Shown: positions 27,043 to 35,608 of the stretch, in pieces
Numbering within the stretch: the stretch's first letter is position 1
Layout: each line of letters opens with the position of its first letter
From: Stappia indica
GTDB lineage: Bacteria; Pseudomonadota; Alphaproteobacteria; Rhizobiales; Stappiaceae
Length of the DNA: 64,000 nt
Reading direction: 5' to 3'
Assembly (NCBI RefSeq): GCF_009789575.1
Contig: NZ_CP046908.1
Span: 4,741,001-4,805,000, forward strand
Translations under genes and position numbers: made by a program
The notes under the pieces: model-generated
The model's database searches: none
What the model was told of the DNA's origin: nothing
Seen by the model: only the letters and a program-made list of their open reading frames with translations

Positions 27043-27363
27043 TGTTGCCCCTAAGCAAAATGCAGGCAAGGGGAATGCATTCGCGCCGAGTTAACGGCGC
27101 GTTCGCTCCTGTTCCCCTCTCGCGAACTCTTTTGGTCCGCTCTTTTGCCCTGTTGGTGGCCGTACATAAGCAAAAAATGACAAGGATGGGAAGGGCAGAG
27201 GCGAAAAAATATTGGAATCTGAGTGAAAAAACAAAGCGCTCTTGCAGCGCAGCGAAGAATGCCGGGCTGAAGAGCGCCTGAGGAAAGCCGAGATTTGCTC
27301 TATTTTCGAGGGGTCTGGCGGAAATAGCCAGACCCTGTCGCGTATTCGAAAGATAGACTGTGA
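27043..27363. other. 321-base intergenic region: ABC operon promoter and methyltransferase 3' hairpin
   Basis: No gene seen. Both flanking genes lie on the reverse strand. GC content falls markedly at 27160-27235, with A-rich tracts, where the promoter of the transporter operon should lie; I cannot fix its boxes. A 9-bp hairpin at 27311-27335 belongs to the end of the upstream methyltransferase gene. Confidence 0.5.
27311..27335 (-). terminator. Hairpin after the MttB-family gene
   Basis: GGGTCTGGC (27311-27319) and GCCAGACCC (27327-27335) make a perfect 9-bp stem with a 7-base loop, 28 bases past the stop codon of the methyltransferase gene. There is no clean T-run, so termination may be weak. 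Confidence 0.55.
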
Positions 27364-28905
27364 TTAGACGTTGCTGTCCGGGAATTCAGCTTTTCTGTTA
27401 GCCATGAAGCTGATCAGGGATTCGTCGATAGACGGATCGAGCGGCGGCGCCTCGTAGGATGCGAGCATCTGCTTCCACTTGCGGTTCGCCCGCCATGCAG
27501 CGTCCAGCCCGCCATCGGCGCTCCACTGTTCGTAGGAGTTGTTGTCGGCGATCTCCGAGCGATAGAAGGCGGTCTCGAAATTGCGCTGGGTGTGCATGGC
27601 GCCGAGGAAGTGGCCGCCGGGGCCGACCTCGGCAAGGGCGTCCATCGCCTGCGCTTCCTCCGAAAGATCGATGCCCTTTGCCAAAACGTGCATCATGCCG
27701 AGCTGGTCCGCATCCATCACGAACTTCTCGTAGGAGGAGCACAGGCCGCCCTCCAGCCAGCCGGCCGCATGCAGGCAGAAGTTCACCCCCGAGACGACCG
27801 TCGCCAGGATGGTCTGGGCGGATTCCTGCGCCGACTGGGCGTCCGGCGTCTTCGACGAGGTGAAGGAGCCGCCGGAGCGGAAGGGCAGGCCGGCACGGCG
27901 CGCGAGCTTGGCCGCGCCGTTGAGCAGCAGGCTGCCCTCCGGCGAACCGAAGGTGGGGGCGCCGGACTGCATCGAGATCGACGAGACGAAGGCGCCGAAG
28001 ACCACCGGCGCACCGGGGCGCACCAGCTGGGTCAGCGCGCAGCCGGCCAGCGCCTCGGCCAGCACCTGCGACAGGGTGCCGGCGACCGTGACCGGGCTCA
28101 TGGCGCCGGCCAGGATGAAGGGCGAGACGATGCAGGCCTGGTTGGCCGTCGCATAGACCTTCAGCGCGCCGAGCATGGTCGCGTCGTAGACCAGCGGCGA
28201 GTTGGCGTTGATCAGCTGGATCATCACGCAGTTCTGGTCGACGAACTCCTTGCCGAAGACCAGCTCCGCCATGGCGACGGAATCGCGCGCCCGCTCCGGC
28301 GCGGTGACCGAGCCCATGAACGGCTTGTCCGAGTATTTCAGGTGCGCGTAGACCATGTCGAAATGCCGCTTGTTGACCGGCAGGTCGACGGGCTCGCACA
28401 CTGTGCCGCCCGAATGGTGCAGCCAGGGCGAGGCGTAGGACAGCTTCACGAAATTGCGGAAGTCCTCGATGGTGCCGTAGCGCCGGCCATTGTCGAGATC
28501 GGTGACGAAGGGCGGACCGTAGACCGGCGCGAACACCGTGTTGTTGCCGCCGATGACGACGTTGCGCTCCGGGTTGCGGGCGTGCTGGACGAATTGCGCG
28601 GGCGCGGTCCTGATCAGCTCGCGCAGCATTCCTTTCGGAAAGCGCACGCGCTCGCCGGAAACGTCGGCGCCGGCCGCCCTCCAGATCGCGATGGTCTCGG
28701 GATCGTCGCGGAACTCCAGGCCGATCTCGGCCAGCAGCCGGTCGGCATTGGCCTCGATCAGCTCGGCGCCCTCGTCGCTGAGGATGTCGTAGACCGGCAG
28801 GTTGCGGGAGATATAGGGCAGGGCGCCGGCCGCCTGCGATCCGCGCCGCTTTTCCGTTCTCGCCGCCCGGCCGCGCCGTCCGGCGCGCGCTTCCTGGTCA
28901 CTCAT
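27364..28905 (-). CDS. Non-pyrrolysine MttB-family corrinoid methyltransferase (glycine betaine methyltransferase-like)
   Basis: Predicted cytoplasmic methyltransferase of 513 residues that moves a methyl group from a quaternary amine to the corrinoid protein encoded at 47460. It is collinear with the trimethylamine methyltransferase superfamily (YGPPFVTDLDNGRRYGTIEDF, GSVTAPERARDSV, GVNFCLHAAGWLEGG) but has no in-frame amber codon, so it is of the non-pyrrolysine type, whose known members act on glycine betaine, proline betaine or carnitine. Residues 8-22 are strikingly basic (RAGRRGRAARTEKRR). ATG 28905 is chosen; far upstream starts run antisense through the neighbour. Divergent from the dimethylglycine-dehydrogenase-like gene, which supports glycine betaine as substrate. 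Confidence 0.88.
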   Translation of the reverse strand: MSDQEARAGRRGRAARTEKRRGSQAAGALPYISRNLPVYDILSDEGAELIEANADRLLAEIGLEFRDDPETIAIWRAAGADVSGERVRFPKGMLRELIRTAPAQFVQHARNPERNVVIGGNNTVFAPVYGPPFVTDLDNGRRYGTIEDFRNFVKLSYASPWLHHSGGTVCEPVDLPVNKRHFDMVYAHLKYSDKPFMGSVTAPERARDSVAMAELVFGKEFVDQNCVMIQLINANSPLVYDATMLGALKVYATANQACIVSPFILAGAMSPVTVAGTLSQVLAEALAGCALTQLVRPGAPVVFGAFVSSISMQSGAPTFGSPEGSLLLNGAAKLARRAGLPFRSGGSFTSSKTPDAQSAQESAQTILATVVSGVNFCLHAAGWLEGGLCSSYEKFVMDADQLGMMHVLAKGIDLSEEAQAMDALAEVGPGGHFLGAMHTQRNFETAFYRSEIADNNSYEQWSADGGLDAAWRANRKWKQMLASYEAPPLDPSIDESLISFMANRKAEFPDSNV

Positions 28906-29187
28906 GCGCTGCAAGCCCTTTGTGCATAACTGCTGTTGGCCGTTTCCGATTGCCACTGTGCGCTGCGGGCGCACATGTCTGCGGCGCGAAAGCGTCGTCG
29001 GTTTCTCTAAAAGCGTCATGCAAAACGGGGAGGGGTGGGCGCCCCATCTTTGCGCCCGCGTGTCGTCGCGGGGATGGTGGCATGACGCAATCAGGCCACC
29101 GGGGGCCGCAAATCGTGGCGATACTGCCCGGCAAAGGCGCGCCGGCCGGCCGGCAGCTTGCGGATCCGATTGCGAAAAGGGTGGAAG

Positions 29188-31749
29188 ATGTCGGCGTTTC
29201 CGGACAAGGCACAAATCGTCATCGTCGGCCTCGGCGGCATCGTCGGCGCGTCCGTGGCGCATCATCTGCTGGAGCGCGGCTGGAGCGATGTCGTGGGCAT
29301 CGACAAGTCCGGCATCCCGACCGATATCGGCTCCACGGCCCATGCCTCCGACTTCTGCTACACGACCAGCCACGACTACCTGTCGGTCTGGACGACGCAG
29401 TATTCCATCGATTTCTTCGAGAAGATGGGCCACTACGCGCGCATCGGCGGGCTGGAAGTGGCGCGCACCGGCGACGACAGCTGGATGGAGGAGATCCGGC
29501 GCAAGGCGAGCTCCGCCAAGGCCTTCGGCACCCGCGCCCATCTGGTGACGCCGGCCGAGATCAAGCAGAAGTTCCCCCTGATCGAGGAGGGCATGGTCCA
29601 GGGCGGGCTGTTCGACCCGGACGCGGGCCTCGTCGTGCCGCGCTCGCAGACGGTCGCCGGCAAGCTGGTCGACGAGGGCGAGAAGACCGGCCGGCTGAAG
29701 GCCTTCGCCAACACGCCGGCGCAGTCGCTGATTGTCGAGGACGGGCGGATCGCCGGCGTCGTCACCCATCGCGGCACGATCCGCGCCGATCACGTCATCG
29801 TCTGCGCGGGCCTGTGGGGCCGGCTGATCGCCGAGATGGTCGGCGAGGACCTTCCCGTCATGCCGGTCGATCATCCGCTGACCTTCTTCGGGCCCTATAC
29901 CGAGTTCGAGGGCACCGGCAAGGAGATCGGCTTTCCGCTGCTGCGCGACCAGGGCAACTCCGCCTATATGCGCGACACCGGCGACCCGAAGACCACCGAG
30001 GGCGGCCAGATCGAGTGGGGCTATTACGAGACCGACGAACCGCGCCTGTGCCACCCGCGCCAGCTGCTGGAAAAGCACGAGGCGCGCCTGTCGCCCTCGC
30101 AGCGCGACCTGGAGATGGAGCAGGTGATCGGCCCGCTGGAGCGGGCGATGGAGCTGACGCCGATCCTCGGCGAGCTCGGCTACAACGAGAGCCACTCCTT
30201 CAACGGCCTCCTGCAGGTCTCCGCCGCCGGCGGGCCGTCCTGCGGCGAGAGCCAGAAGGTGCGCGGCCTGTGGTACTGCGTCGCGATCTGGGTGAAGGAC
30301 GGGCCGGGCTACGGCAAGCTGATCGCCGACTGGATCACCGACGGGCGCACCGGCATCGACCACGCCTCCATCGACTATTCCCGCTTCTATCCGCACCAGC
30401 TGACCGAGGATTTCATCGAGGGGCGCTGCTATGAGGCGGCGCAGAAGATCTACTTCCCCGCGATCCATCCGCGCGAACCCTACGCGACCGGGCGAAACGT
30501 CAAGCGCTCGCCGTTTTACGAGCGCGAGGTGGAGCTCGGCGGCCACTTCATGGAGCTCGGCGGCTGGGAGCGCGCCCATGGCTACGCCGCCAACGAGCAC
30601 CTGCTCGAGAAATACGGCGACCGCGTGCCCGAGCGGCAGAACGAGTGGGACAACAGGCACTTCTGGCGGGTGTCGAATGCCGAGCACCTCGCCATGAGCG
30701 AGGATTGCGCGATCATCAATCTCTCGCATTTCTACATGTTCGAGGTCGAGGGCCCGGACCATGTGGAGCTGCTGGAATGGCTGTGCGCGGCGAAGATCGG
30801 CGGCGACGGCAATATCGGCAAGGGCATCTACACCCATTTCCTCGACGACGAGGGCATGGTGCGGGCGGACCTCACCGTGATCCGTATGGCCGACCGCTGC
30901 CGCATCATCGACGGCGCCGATGCCGGCCCGCGCGACTTTCACTATGTCCGAAGGACGGCGCAGGACCGCGGGCTCGACGTGACGGTGACCGATGTCAGCG
31001 AGCGCTATACGACCATCGGCATCTGGGGTCCGAACGCGCGCGAGAAGCTGAAGCAGGCGGTCACGGACCCGGCCGGCCTCGAGCCGGAAAACTTCGCCTT
31101 CGCGGCGATCCGCGAGATCGAGATCGCCGGGCGCAAGGTGACGGCGCTGCGGCTGTCCTATGTCGGCGAGCAGGGCTGGGAGCTGCACATGGCATACGAG
31201 GACGGGCTGGCCGTCTGGGACGCGCTGCGGGCGCTCGGCGTCATGGCGGCGGGCGTGGAGACCTACGCCAACTCGCGGCGGCTGGAGAAGTCGCTGCGCC
31301 TGCAGAACGCCGACCTGCTGACCCAGTACAACCTCTATGAGGCGGATCTCGCCCGGCCGAAGGTCAAGGAGGCCGACTTCCGCGGCAAGGCGAAGCACCT
31401 CGACTACCGGGCGCGCGACCACCAGCCGGCGATGCTCTGCACGTTGGTGATGACCGACAATCTCGACGCGAGCGGCACGCCGCGCTATCCGGTCGGCACG
31501 CTGCCGGTGATCGATCCGGCGACGGGCAAGACCCTGGTCGATGCGCTGGGCCGGCTCTCCTACACCACCTCGATCGCCTATGGCCCGACGGTGGGCCGGA
31601 ACATCGCGCTCGCCTACCTGCCGTACGAGTATGCGGTGGTGGGCCGGAAGCTTAGCGTGGAGTATTTCTCTGAAAGCTACCCGGTCGAGGTGGCGGGCGT
31701 CGGCTACGCGCCGCTCTACGATCCGCAGAACCTGAAGCCGAGGAGTTGA
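29188..31749 (+). CDS. FAD-dependent dimethylglycine/sarcosine dehydrogenase-like protein with folate domain
   Basis: Predicted flavoprotein of 853 residues that oxidatively demethylates an N-methyl amino acid and loads the carbon onto tetrahydrofolate. Domains: FAD-binding Rossmann/DAO (IVIVGLGGIVGASVAHHLLERG at about 10-31, continuing to about 370), a middle FAO_M-type linker (about 375-430), and a GcvT-like aminomethyltransferase domain (about 440-850, EVEGPDHVELLEWLCA, LSYVGEQGWELHM). ATG 29188 is set by the Rossmann start. It is divergent from the MttB-type gene, so dimethylglycine left after the first demethylation is the expected substrate. Sarcosine or another N-methylated acid remains possible. 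Confidence 0.85.
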   Translation: MSAFPDKAQIVIVGLGGIVGASVAHHLLERGWSDVVGIDKSGIPTDIGSTAHASDFCYTTSHDYLSVWTTQYSIDFFEKMGHYARIGGLEVARTGDDSWMEEIRRKASSAKAFGTRAHLVTPAEIKQKFPLIEEGMVQGGLFDPDAGLVVPRSQTVAGKLVDEGEKTGRLKAFANTPAQSLIVEDGRIAGVVTHRGTIRADHVIVCAGLWGRLIAEMVGEDLPVMPVDHPLTFFGPYTEFEGTGKEIGFPLLRDQGNSAYMRDTGDPKTTEGGQIEWGYYETDEPRLCHPRQLLEKHEARLSPSQRDLEMEQVIGPLERAMELTPILGELGYNESHSFNGLLQVSAAGGPSCGESQKVRGLWYCVAIWVKDGPGYGKLIADWITDGRTGIDHASIDYSRFYPHQLTEDFIEGRCYEAAQKIYFPAIHPREPYATGRNVKRSPFYEREVELGGHFMELGGWERAHGYAANEHLLEKYGDRVPERQNEWDNRHFWRVSNAEHLAMSEDCAIINLSHFYMFEVEGPDHVELLEWLCAAKIGGDGNIGKGIYTHFLDDEGMVRADLTVIRMADRCRIIDGADAGPRDFHYVRRTAQDRGLDVTVTDVSERYTTIGIWGPNAREKLKQAVTDPAGLEPENFAFAAIREIEIAGRKVTALRLSYVGEQGWELHMAYEDGLAVWDALRALGVMAAGVETYANSRRLEKSLRLQNADLLTQYNLYEADLARPKVKEADFRGKAKHLDYRARDHQPAMLCTLVMTDNLDASGTPRYPVGTLPVIDPATGKTLVDALGRLSYTTSIAYGPTVGRNIALAYLPYEYAVVGRKLSVEYFSESYPVEVAGVGYAPLYDPQNLKPRS

Positions 31750-32071
31750 GGGCCGCGCGGGGATGGCGCGTTGCCCACAGCGCCTGCCACACTCTCCGGC
31801 GTCATCCCGGCCGCAGAGCCGGGATCGGCGAGCCACGGCGGTTGCGGTTTCGTTCCGGAGCGCGCCTCATACGCTCTCGGCTCTCCGATCCCGCATCTTC
31901 GCTGCGCTGCGTGCGGGATGACGAGGAGAGAGGCCGATTTGCCTTTCGCCGCTGCTCTGGCAACCAATAGGCCCCGGGTCGCGCTGCGCTTGCCCGGGGT
32001 GACGGCAGGGGGGATGTGGGCGGTGCACTTTGCGCAACAGCAACACGCCATGACGGCAACAGGGCAGAACC
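31750..32071. repeat. 322-base gap filled with dispersed imperfect palindromes
   Basis: No gene. Three hairpins are seen: ATCCCGG/CCGGGAT (31804-31825), ATCCCGCA/TGCGGGAT (31888-31919) and CCCCGGG/CCCGGGG (31972-31999). The outer motif GTCATCCCGG ... GGGATGACG is a form of the palindromic intergenic repeats scattered through many alphaproteobacterial genomes; a related element is at 58641-58791. It separates the dehydrogenase gene from the homocysteine methyltransferase gene. Confidence 0.6.
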
Positions 32072-33085
32072 ATGAGCAAGCTTGACGAACTCCTCGCGAA
32101 AAAGGGCACGCTGCTGGCCGACGGCGCGACGGGCACCAACCTCTTCGACATGGGGCTGACCTCCGGCGATCCGCCGGAGGAGTGGAACGTCACAGAGCCG
32201 GAGAAGATCCGCACCCTGCACCGCAAGTTCGTGGAAGCGGGCGCCGACATCATCCTGACCAACACGTTCGGCGCCAACCGCCACCGGCTGAAGCTGCACA
32301 AGCTGGAAGGGCGCGTGCACGAGCTGAACAAGGCGGCGGCGGAGCTGGCCCGCGAGGTGGCGGCGGAGGCCGGGCGCGAGGTGATCGTTGCCGGCTCCAT
32401 CGGCCCGACGGGCGAGCTGTTCGTCCCGCTCGGCGCGCTCACCTATGAGGAGGCGGTCGAGGCCTTCGCCGAGCAGGCGGAAGGGCTGAAGGCGGGCGGC
32501 GCCGATGTCGCCTGGATCGAGACCATGTCGGCGCCGGAGGAAATGCGCGCGGCGGCCGAAGCCGCCGCCAAGGTCGGCATGCCCTTCGTGGTGACGGCGA
32601 GCTTCGACACGGCGGGACGCACGATGATGGGCCTGCCGCCGAGCGGCCTGGCCGATCTTGCCGGCGAGTTCGCCTGCGCCCCCGTCGCCTACGGCTCGAA
32701 TTGCGGCGTCGGCGCGTCGGATCTTCTCGCCGCCGTGCTGGAAATCACCCGCGACCATCCGGACGCCATCGTCGTCGCCAAGGCGAATTGCGGCATCCCG
32801 GTCATTCGCGGCGACGAGGTGGTCTACACCGGCACGCCCGAGCTGATGGCCGACTATGCGCGGCTCGCGGTCGATGCCGGCGCGCGCATCATCGGCGGCT
32901 GCTGCGGCACGTCCTACGCCCACCTTGCGGCGATGCGCCAGGCGCTCGATGCGCATGAGAAGGGCGCGCGCCCGAGCGTCGAGGAGGTTATCGCCCGCAT
33001 CGGCCCGCTGGTCTCCCCACCCGCCGCCGCTCCCACGGAAGGCGGCGACGGCGAGGGCGGAAGGCGGCGACGAAGGAGGGGGTGA
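32072..33085 (+). CDS. Betaine-homocysteine S-methyltransferase-like protein
   Basis: Zinc-dependent homocysteine methyltransferase, 337 residues: betaine (or another methyl donor) plus homocysteine gives methionine plus dimethylglycine. DGATGTNLF at 17-25 and the zinc ligands C211 (GSNCG), C277 and C278 (GGCCGT) are present. No cobalamin domain, so it is of the BHMT/MmuM class, not MetH; S-methylmethionine as donor cannot be excluded. The C-terminus beyond about residue 318 is an acidic-glycine stretch ending in six consecutive Arg (EGGRRRRRRG), absent from ordinary BHMT. Lies in the same direction as the dehydrogenase at 29188, giving a second route from betaine to dimethylglycine. Confidence 0.88.
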   Translation: MSKLDELLAKKGTLLADGATGTNLFDMGLTSGDPPEEWNVTEPEKIRTLHRKFVEAGADIILTNTFGANRHRLKLHKLEGRVHELNKAAAELAREVAAEAGREVIVAGSIGPTGELFVPLGALTYEEAVEAFAEQAEGLKAGGADVAWIETMSAPEEMRAAAEAAAKVGMPFVVTASFDTAGRTMMGLPPSGLADLAGEFACAPVAYGSNCGVGASDLLAAVLEITRDHPDAIVVAKANCGIPVIRGDEVVYTGTPELMADYARLAVDAGARIIGGCCGTSYAHLAAMRQALDAHEKGARPSVEEVIARIGPLVSPPAAAPTEGGDGEGGRRRRRRG

Positions 33086-33126
33086 GGGGGCGGGCATCGG
33101 CCAACGCATGGTTTGAATTCTAGAGA

Positions 33127-33151
33127 ATATGCTCAACTGTATTGAGTATAT
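33127..33151. promoter_or_regulatory. Inverted repeat upstream of abiE pair (candidate operator 1)
   Basis: ATATGCTCAA (33127-33136) and TTGAGTATAT (33142-33151) match in 9 of 10 paired positions with a 5-base spacer, in a sharply AT-rich promoter region 53 bases upstream of the antitoxin start. AbiEi antitoxins repress their own promoter by binding such repeats; that link is by family knowledge. Confidence 0.5.
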
Positions 33152-33194
33152 GGGCATTTTTTCAAACTTGTTTCAGGTTTGAGTTTATCTCATA

Positions 33195-33205
33195 ATACTC
33201 AGTAT
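33195..33205. promoter_or_regulatory. Short dyad at the abiEi start codon (candidate operator 2)
   Basis: ATACTCAGTAT overlaps the start codon at 33204 and repeats the ATACTCA half-site of the upstream inverted repeat. Two sites around the promoter fit the two-site autoregulation known for AbiE systems. Confidence 0.4.
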
Positions 33206-33989
33206 GGCTGAGCAAAATGAGTCATTGCTAAACCTGCTCGAGAAAGAGCTGCCCGACGGGCTTCTGGTCGATGCGGCCTGGCTGGAAGAGCGCGGCATCG
33301 CCAGCAATCTGCGCGCCTACTACGTCAAGAGCGGCTGGTTGGAGCAGCCGGCGCGCGGCGTTTACCGACGCCCGCGCGGGAGATTGAACTGGCAACAGGT
33401 GGTGATCTCGCTCCAGACGCTGCTGTTGCGCTCGCCGTTCTTTGTCGGCGGCCGTACCTCCCTCGAACTGCAGGGGTTTTCGCACTACCTTTCGCAGGAT
33501 ATCGGAACGGTCCATCTCTACGGACCGGACAAGCCGCCCGGATGGCTGCACAAGCTCGACCTGCCGCAAGGCTTTGTCCATCACAACAGCTCGGTGCTGT
33601 TTCGCAACGACCCTGTGGCCCTTGGTCTGCACGGCATTGCCTCGGGGCACTGGGACTGGTTGTTGACGGTGTCGCGGCCCGAACGTGCCTATCTGGAAAT
33701 GCTGGACGAACTGCCCGGCAGGGAGAGCTTTCATCAGGCCGACATGATCATGCAGGGAGCCGCGAGTTTCAGCCCCCGGCGCCTGCAGAAGCTGCTGCTC
33801 GACTGCAAGAGCGTGAAGGTGAAACGTCTCTTCTTCTTTTTCGCCGATCGTCATCGCCACTCCTGGCTGAAGCGCCTTGAGATGGGAAAAATCGATCTGG
33901 GCGAGGGAAAGCGCGTTCTCGTTCCCGGTGGCCGGCTCGATCCGGTCTATCGGATAACCGTGCCGAGGGACCTCGATGCCGTTTCATGA
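33204..33989 (+). CDS. AbiEi-type antitoxin of a type IV toxin-antitoxin system
   Basis: Predicted antitoxin/autorepressor, 261 residues. The N-terminal part (about 5-95) is a winged helix-turn-helix of the AbiEi_3 N-terminal type, containing GLLVDAAWLEERGIASNLRAYYVKSGWLEQPARGVYRRP; the C-terminal antitoxin domain follows (about 100-255). Overlaps the toxin gene by 14 bases. GC content and codon choice are lower than in flanking genes, and the promoter is AT-rich, suggesting acquisition by transfer. Family knowledge: AbiEi neutralises the toxin without contacting it and represses the operon. Confidence 0.85.
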   Translation: MAEQNESLLNLLEKELPDGLLVDAAWLEERGIASNLRAYYVKSGWLEQPARGVYRRPRGRLNWQQVVISLQTLLLRSPFFVGGRTSLELQGFSHYLSQDIGTVHLYGPDKPPGWLHKLDLPQGFVHHNSSVLFRNDPVALGLHGIASGHWDWLLTVSRPERAYLEMLDELPGRESFHQADMIMQGAASFSPRRLQKLLLDCKSVKVKRLFFFFADRHRHSWLKRLEMGKIDLGEGKRVLVPGGRLDPVYRITVPRDLDAVS

Positions 33990-34893
33990 CCGGTATCGGG
34001 CGCAGGTCCGGCTCCTCTTGCGCCTCCTGCCCATCGTGGCACGCGAACCATGCTTCGCTCTCAAGGGCGGCACGGCGATCAACCTGTTCGTTCGGGATCT
34101 TCCGCGCCTGTCGGTGGACATCGACCTGATGTATCTGCCCAGACACCGCAGAAAAGAGGCACTTGCCGGCATCGACGCGGCCATGAGCCGTGTGGAAGCA
34201 GCGGCGCTGGCGGAGTTGCCCGGCGCGCGCTTGACGGGGAAGGTACAGGAAGGGGCAAGGCTGAACCTGCTGGTGATGGCGAGCGGTGCGCAGGTCAAGA
34301 TCGAGGTGTCGCCAGTGCTGAGAGGCGTCGTCCACGAACCGTCTCTCGTTCCGGTTACCGCGATGGTTGAAGACGTGTTCGGATATGCGGAGACGAGTGT
34401 TGTCTCCTTCGAAGACCTCTTTGCGGGAAAGTTGGTTGCTGCACTGGATCGCCAGCATCCGCGCGACCTTTTCGATGTCCGGGAGTTGTTTGCGAATGAA
34501 GGTCTGACGGATGGATTGCGCGAAGCTTTCATCGTCTACCTGCTCAGCCACAACCGGCCGATGGGGGAGGTGCTGTCGGGGCGCCCGAAGGACCTTGCGA
34601 ACGAGTATCGCAATGGGTTCGACGGAATGACCGAGGAGATCGTCGCAATCGACGATCTGATCGAGACGCGGCGGGAAATGATCGACTTGCTGATCGGAGG
34701 GATGCCCGACCGGCACCGGGCGTTCCTGATCGGGTTCGAACGTGGGGCTCCCGATTGGTCGCTGCTCCACCTGCCCGATATCGCCGACCTTCCGGCAATA
34801 CGCTGGCGGCAGAGAAATCTCGATAAGCTCACCCCGGCTCAACGCTCGTCACTTGTCGACTTGCTGCATGACTCGCTTGAGCGGCGGGCCTGA
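33976..34893 (+). CDS. AbiEii-type nucleotidyltransferase toxin
   Basis: Predicted toxin, 305 residues, of the DUF1814/AbiEii nucleotidyltransferase family. The active-site motifs are intact: LKGGTAIN (K30-G-G-T33) and LSVDIDLMY with S46, D48 and D50; DLFAGKLVAALDRQHPRDLFDVREL is the second family signature, including the catalytic Lys and Asp. Related toxins modify tRNA or bind GTP and give phage-induced growth arrest. Start overlaps the antitoxin gene by 14 bases. It converges with a small kinase gene (stop at 34901). Confidence 0.9.
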   Translation: MPFHDRYRAQVRLLLRLLPIVAREPCFALKGGTAINLFVRDLPRLSVDIDLMYLPRHRRKEALAGIDAAMSRVEAAALAELPGARLTGKVQEGARLNLLVMASGAQVKIEVSPVLRGVVHEPSLVPVTAMVEDVFGYAETSVVSFEDLFAGKLVAALDRQHPRDLFDVRELFANEGLTDGLREAFIVYLLSHNRPMGEVLSGRPKDLANEYRNGFDGMTEEIVAIDDLIETRREMIDLLIGGMPDRHRAFLIGFERGAPDWSLLHLPDIADLPAIRWRQRNLDKLTPAQRSSLVDLLHDSLERRA

Positions 34894-34900
34894 TCCTACC

Positions 34901-35476
34901 TCACCCCTCAAGCTGCCCCACCACCCTCTCCATCAGCTCCTCCACGCTCCGGCTGCCGTCGAGGCGGAGGACGGGGGCGGTTTGGGCGCTAAGCCACTCC
35001 TCGTGGCGGGCGCGGTTGCGGCCGGAAAAGCCGGGCGTGTCGTAACCGGCGGCCCATGCGGCGAAGGCCGTGTGGATCTCGTGCATGTCGCCGCCCGGAT
35101 CGATGCGGGTGCCGTAGCGCTGACGCTCGCGCGCCATCAACCGTTCCAGCCGCAGGGGCGTCGGCGTCGCCACGAAGACGATGAGATCGACCTCCTCGAT
35201 CAGGGCATCGCCCCAGCCGTCGAACGATCCGGTCAGCACCCAGCCGCGGCCCTTTGCCTGCTCCACTTCGGCCATGTCGGCGGCGATCAGGCGCACGCGG
35301 TCCTGCGGCGGGCGCTTCTGCGTGAAGGGCGGATCGGTCGGCAGCCAGTAATAGTCGTCGACATCGAACTGCGGGACACTCAGGCGGGCGGCGAGCGCTG
35401 CGCCGAGCGTGGTGACGCCGGCGCAGGAGGCGCCGGTGATGTAGATGCGGCCAGGACGGGTCATTCGGCGGGTCAT
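34901..35476 (-). CDS. Small P-loop nucleotide kinase-like protein with atypical Walker A
   Basis: Predicted cytoplasmic adenylate-kinase-like protein, 191 residues. The phosphate loop reads G15-A-S-C-A-G-V-T-T23: the canonical Lys before Thr is Val. Relatives with GASGSGTTT loops also lack this Lys, so the change may be a family trait, but the Cys and Val here are unusual. A Walker B-like hydrophobic strand ends VDLIVFVATP, and an Arg-rich lid region RLERLMARERQRYGTRIDP follows. ATG 35476 or 35464 may be the start. Substrate unknown; stands alone, convergent with the toxin gene. Confidence 0.7.
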   Translation of the reverse strand: MTRRMTRPGRIYITGASCAGVTTLGAALAARLSVPQFDVDDYYWLPTDPPFTQKRPPQDRVRLIAADMAEVEQAKGRGWVLTGSFDGWGDALIEEVDLIVFVATPTPLRLERLMARERQRYGTRIDPGGDMHEIHTAFAAWAAGYDTPGFSGRNRARHEEWLSAQTAPVLRLDGSRSVEELMERVVGQLEG

Positions 35477-35608
35477 CGGCGGGCGATCCTTGAGCTATCC
35501 GAGGGAGGCCATGCGGGGAGGGGGCGTCCGGAGGGAGGGCTGGAGAACGACCCGACCGGGCGCATCCTTGCGACCGTCACGAGAGAGGCGCGGATCAGGC
35601 GCGCCGGC

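Noticed and set aside
27364-28905. Pyrrolysine-containing trimethylamine methyltransferase
   Set aside because: The frame is complete with no internal amber codon, and no pyrrolysine biosynthesis genes are seen, so this is the non-pyrrolysine branch.
28906-31836. Upstream extension giving the MttB-family protein about 1490 residues
   Set aside because: The extra 977 residues are antisense to the conserved flavoprotein gene; the MttB-type protein begins naturally at 28905.
31804-32000. CRISPR array
   Set aside because: The repeats here are few, of unequal length and palindromic, without regular spacers; no cas genes are in the window.
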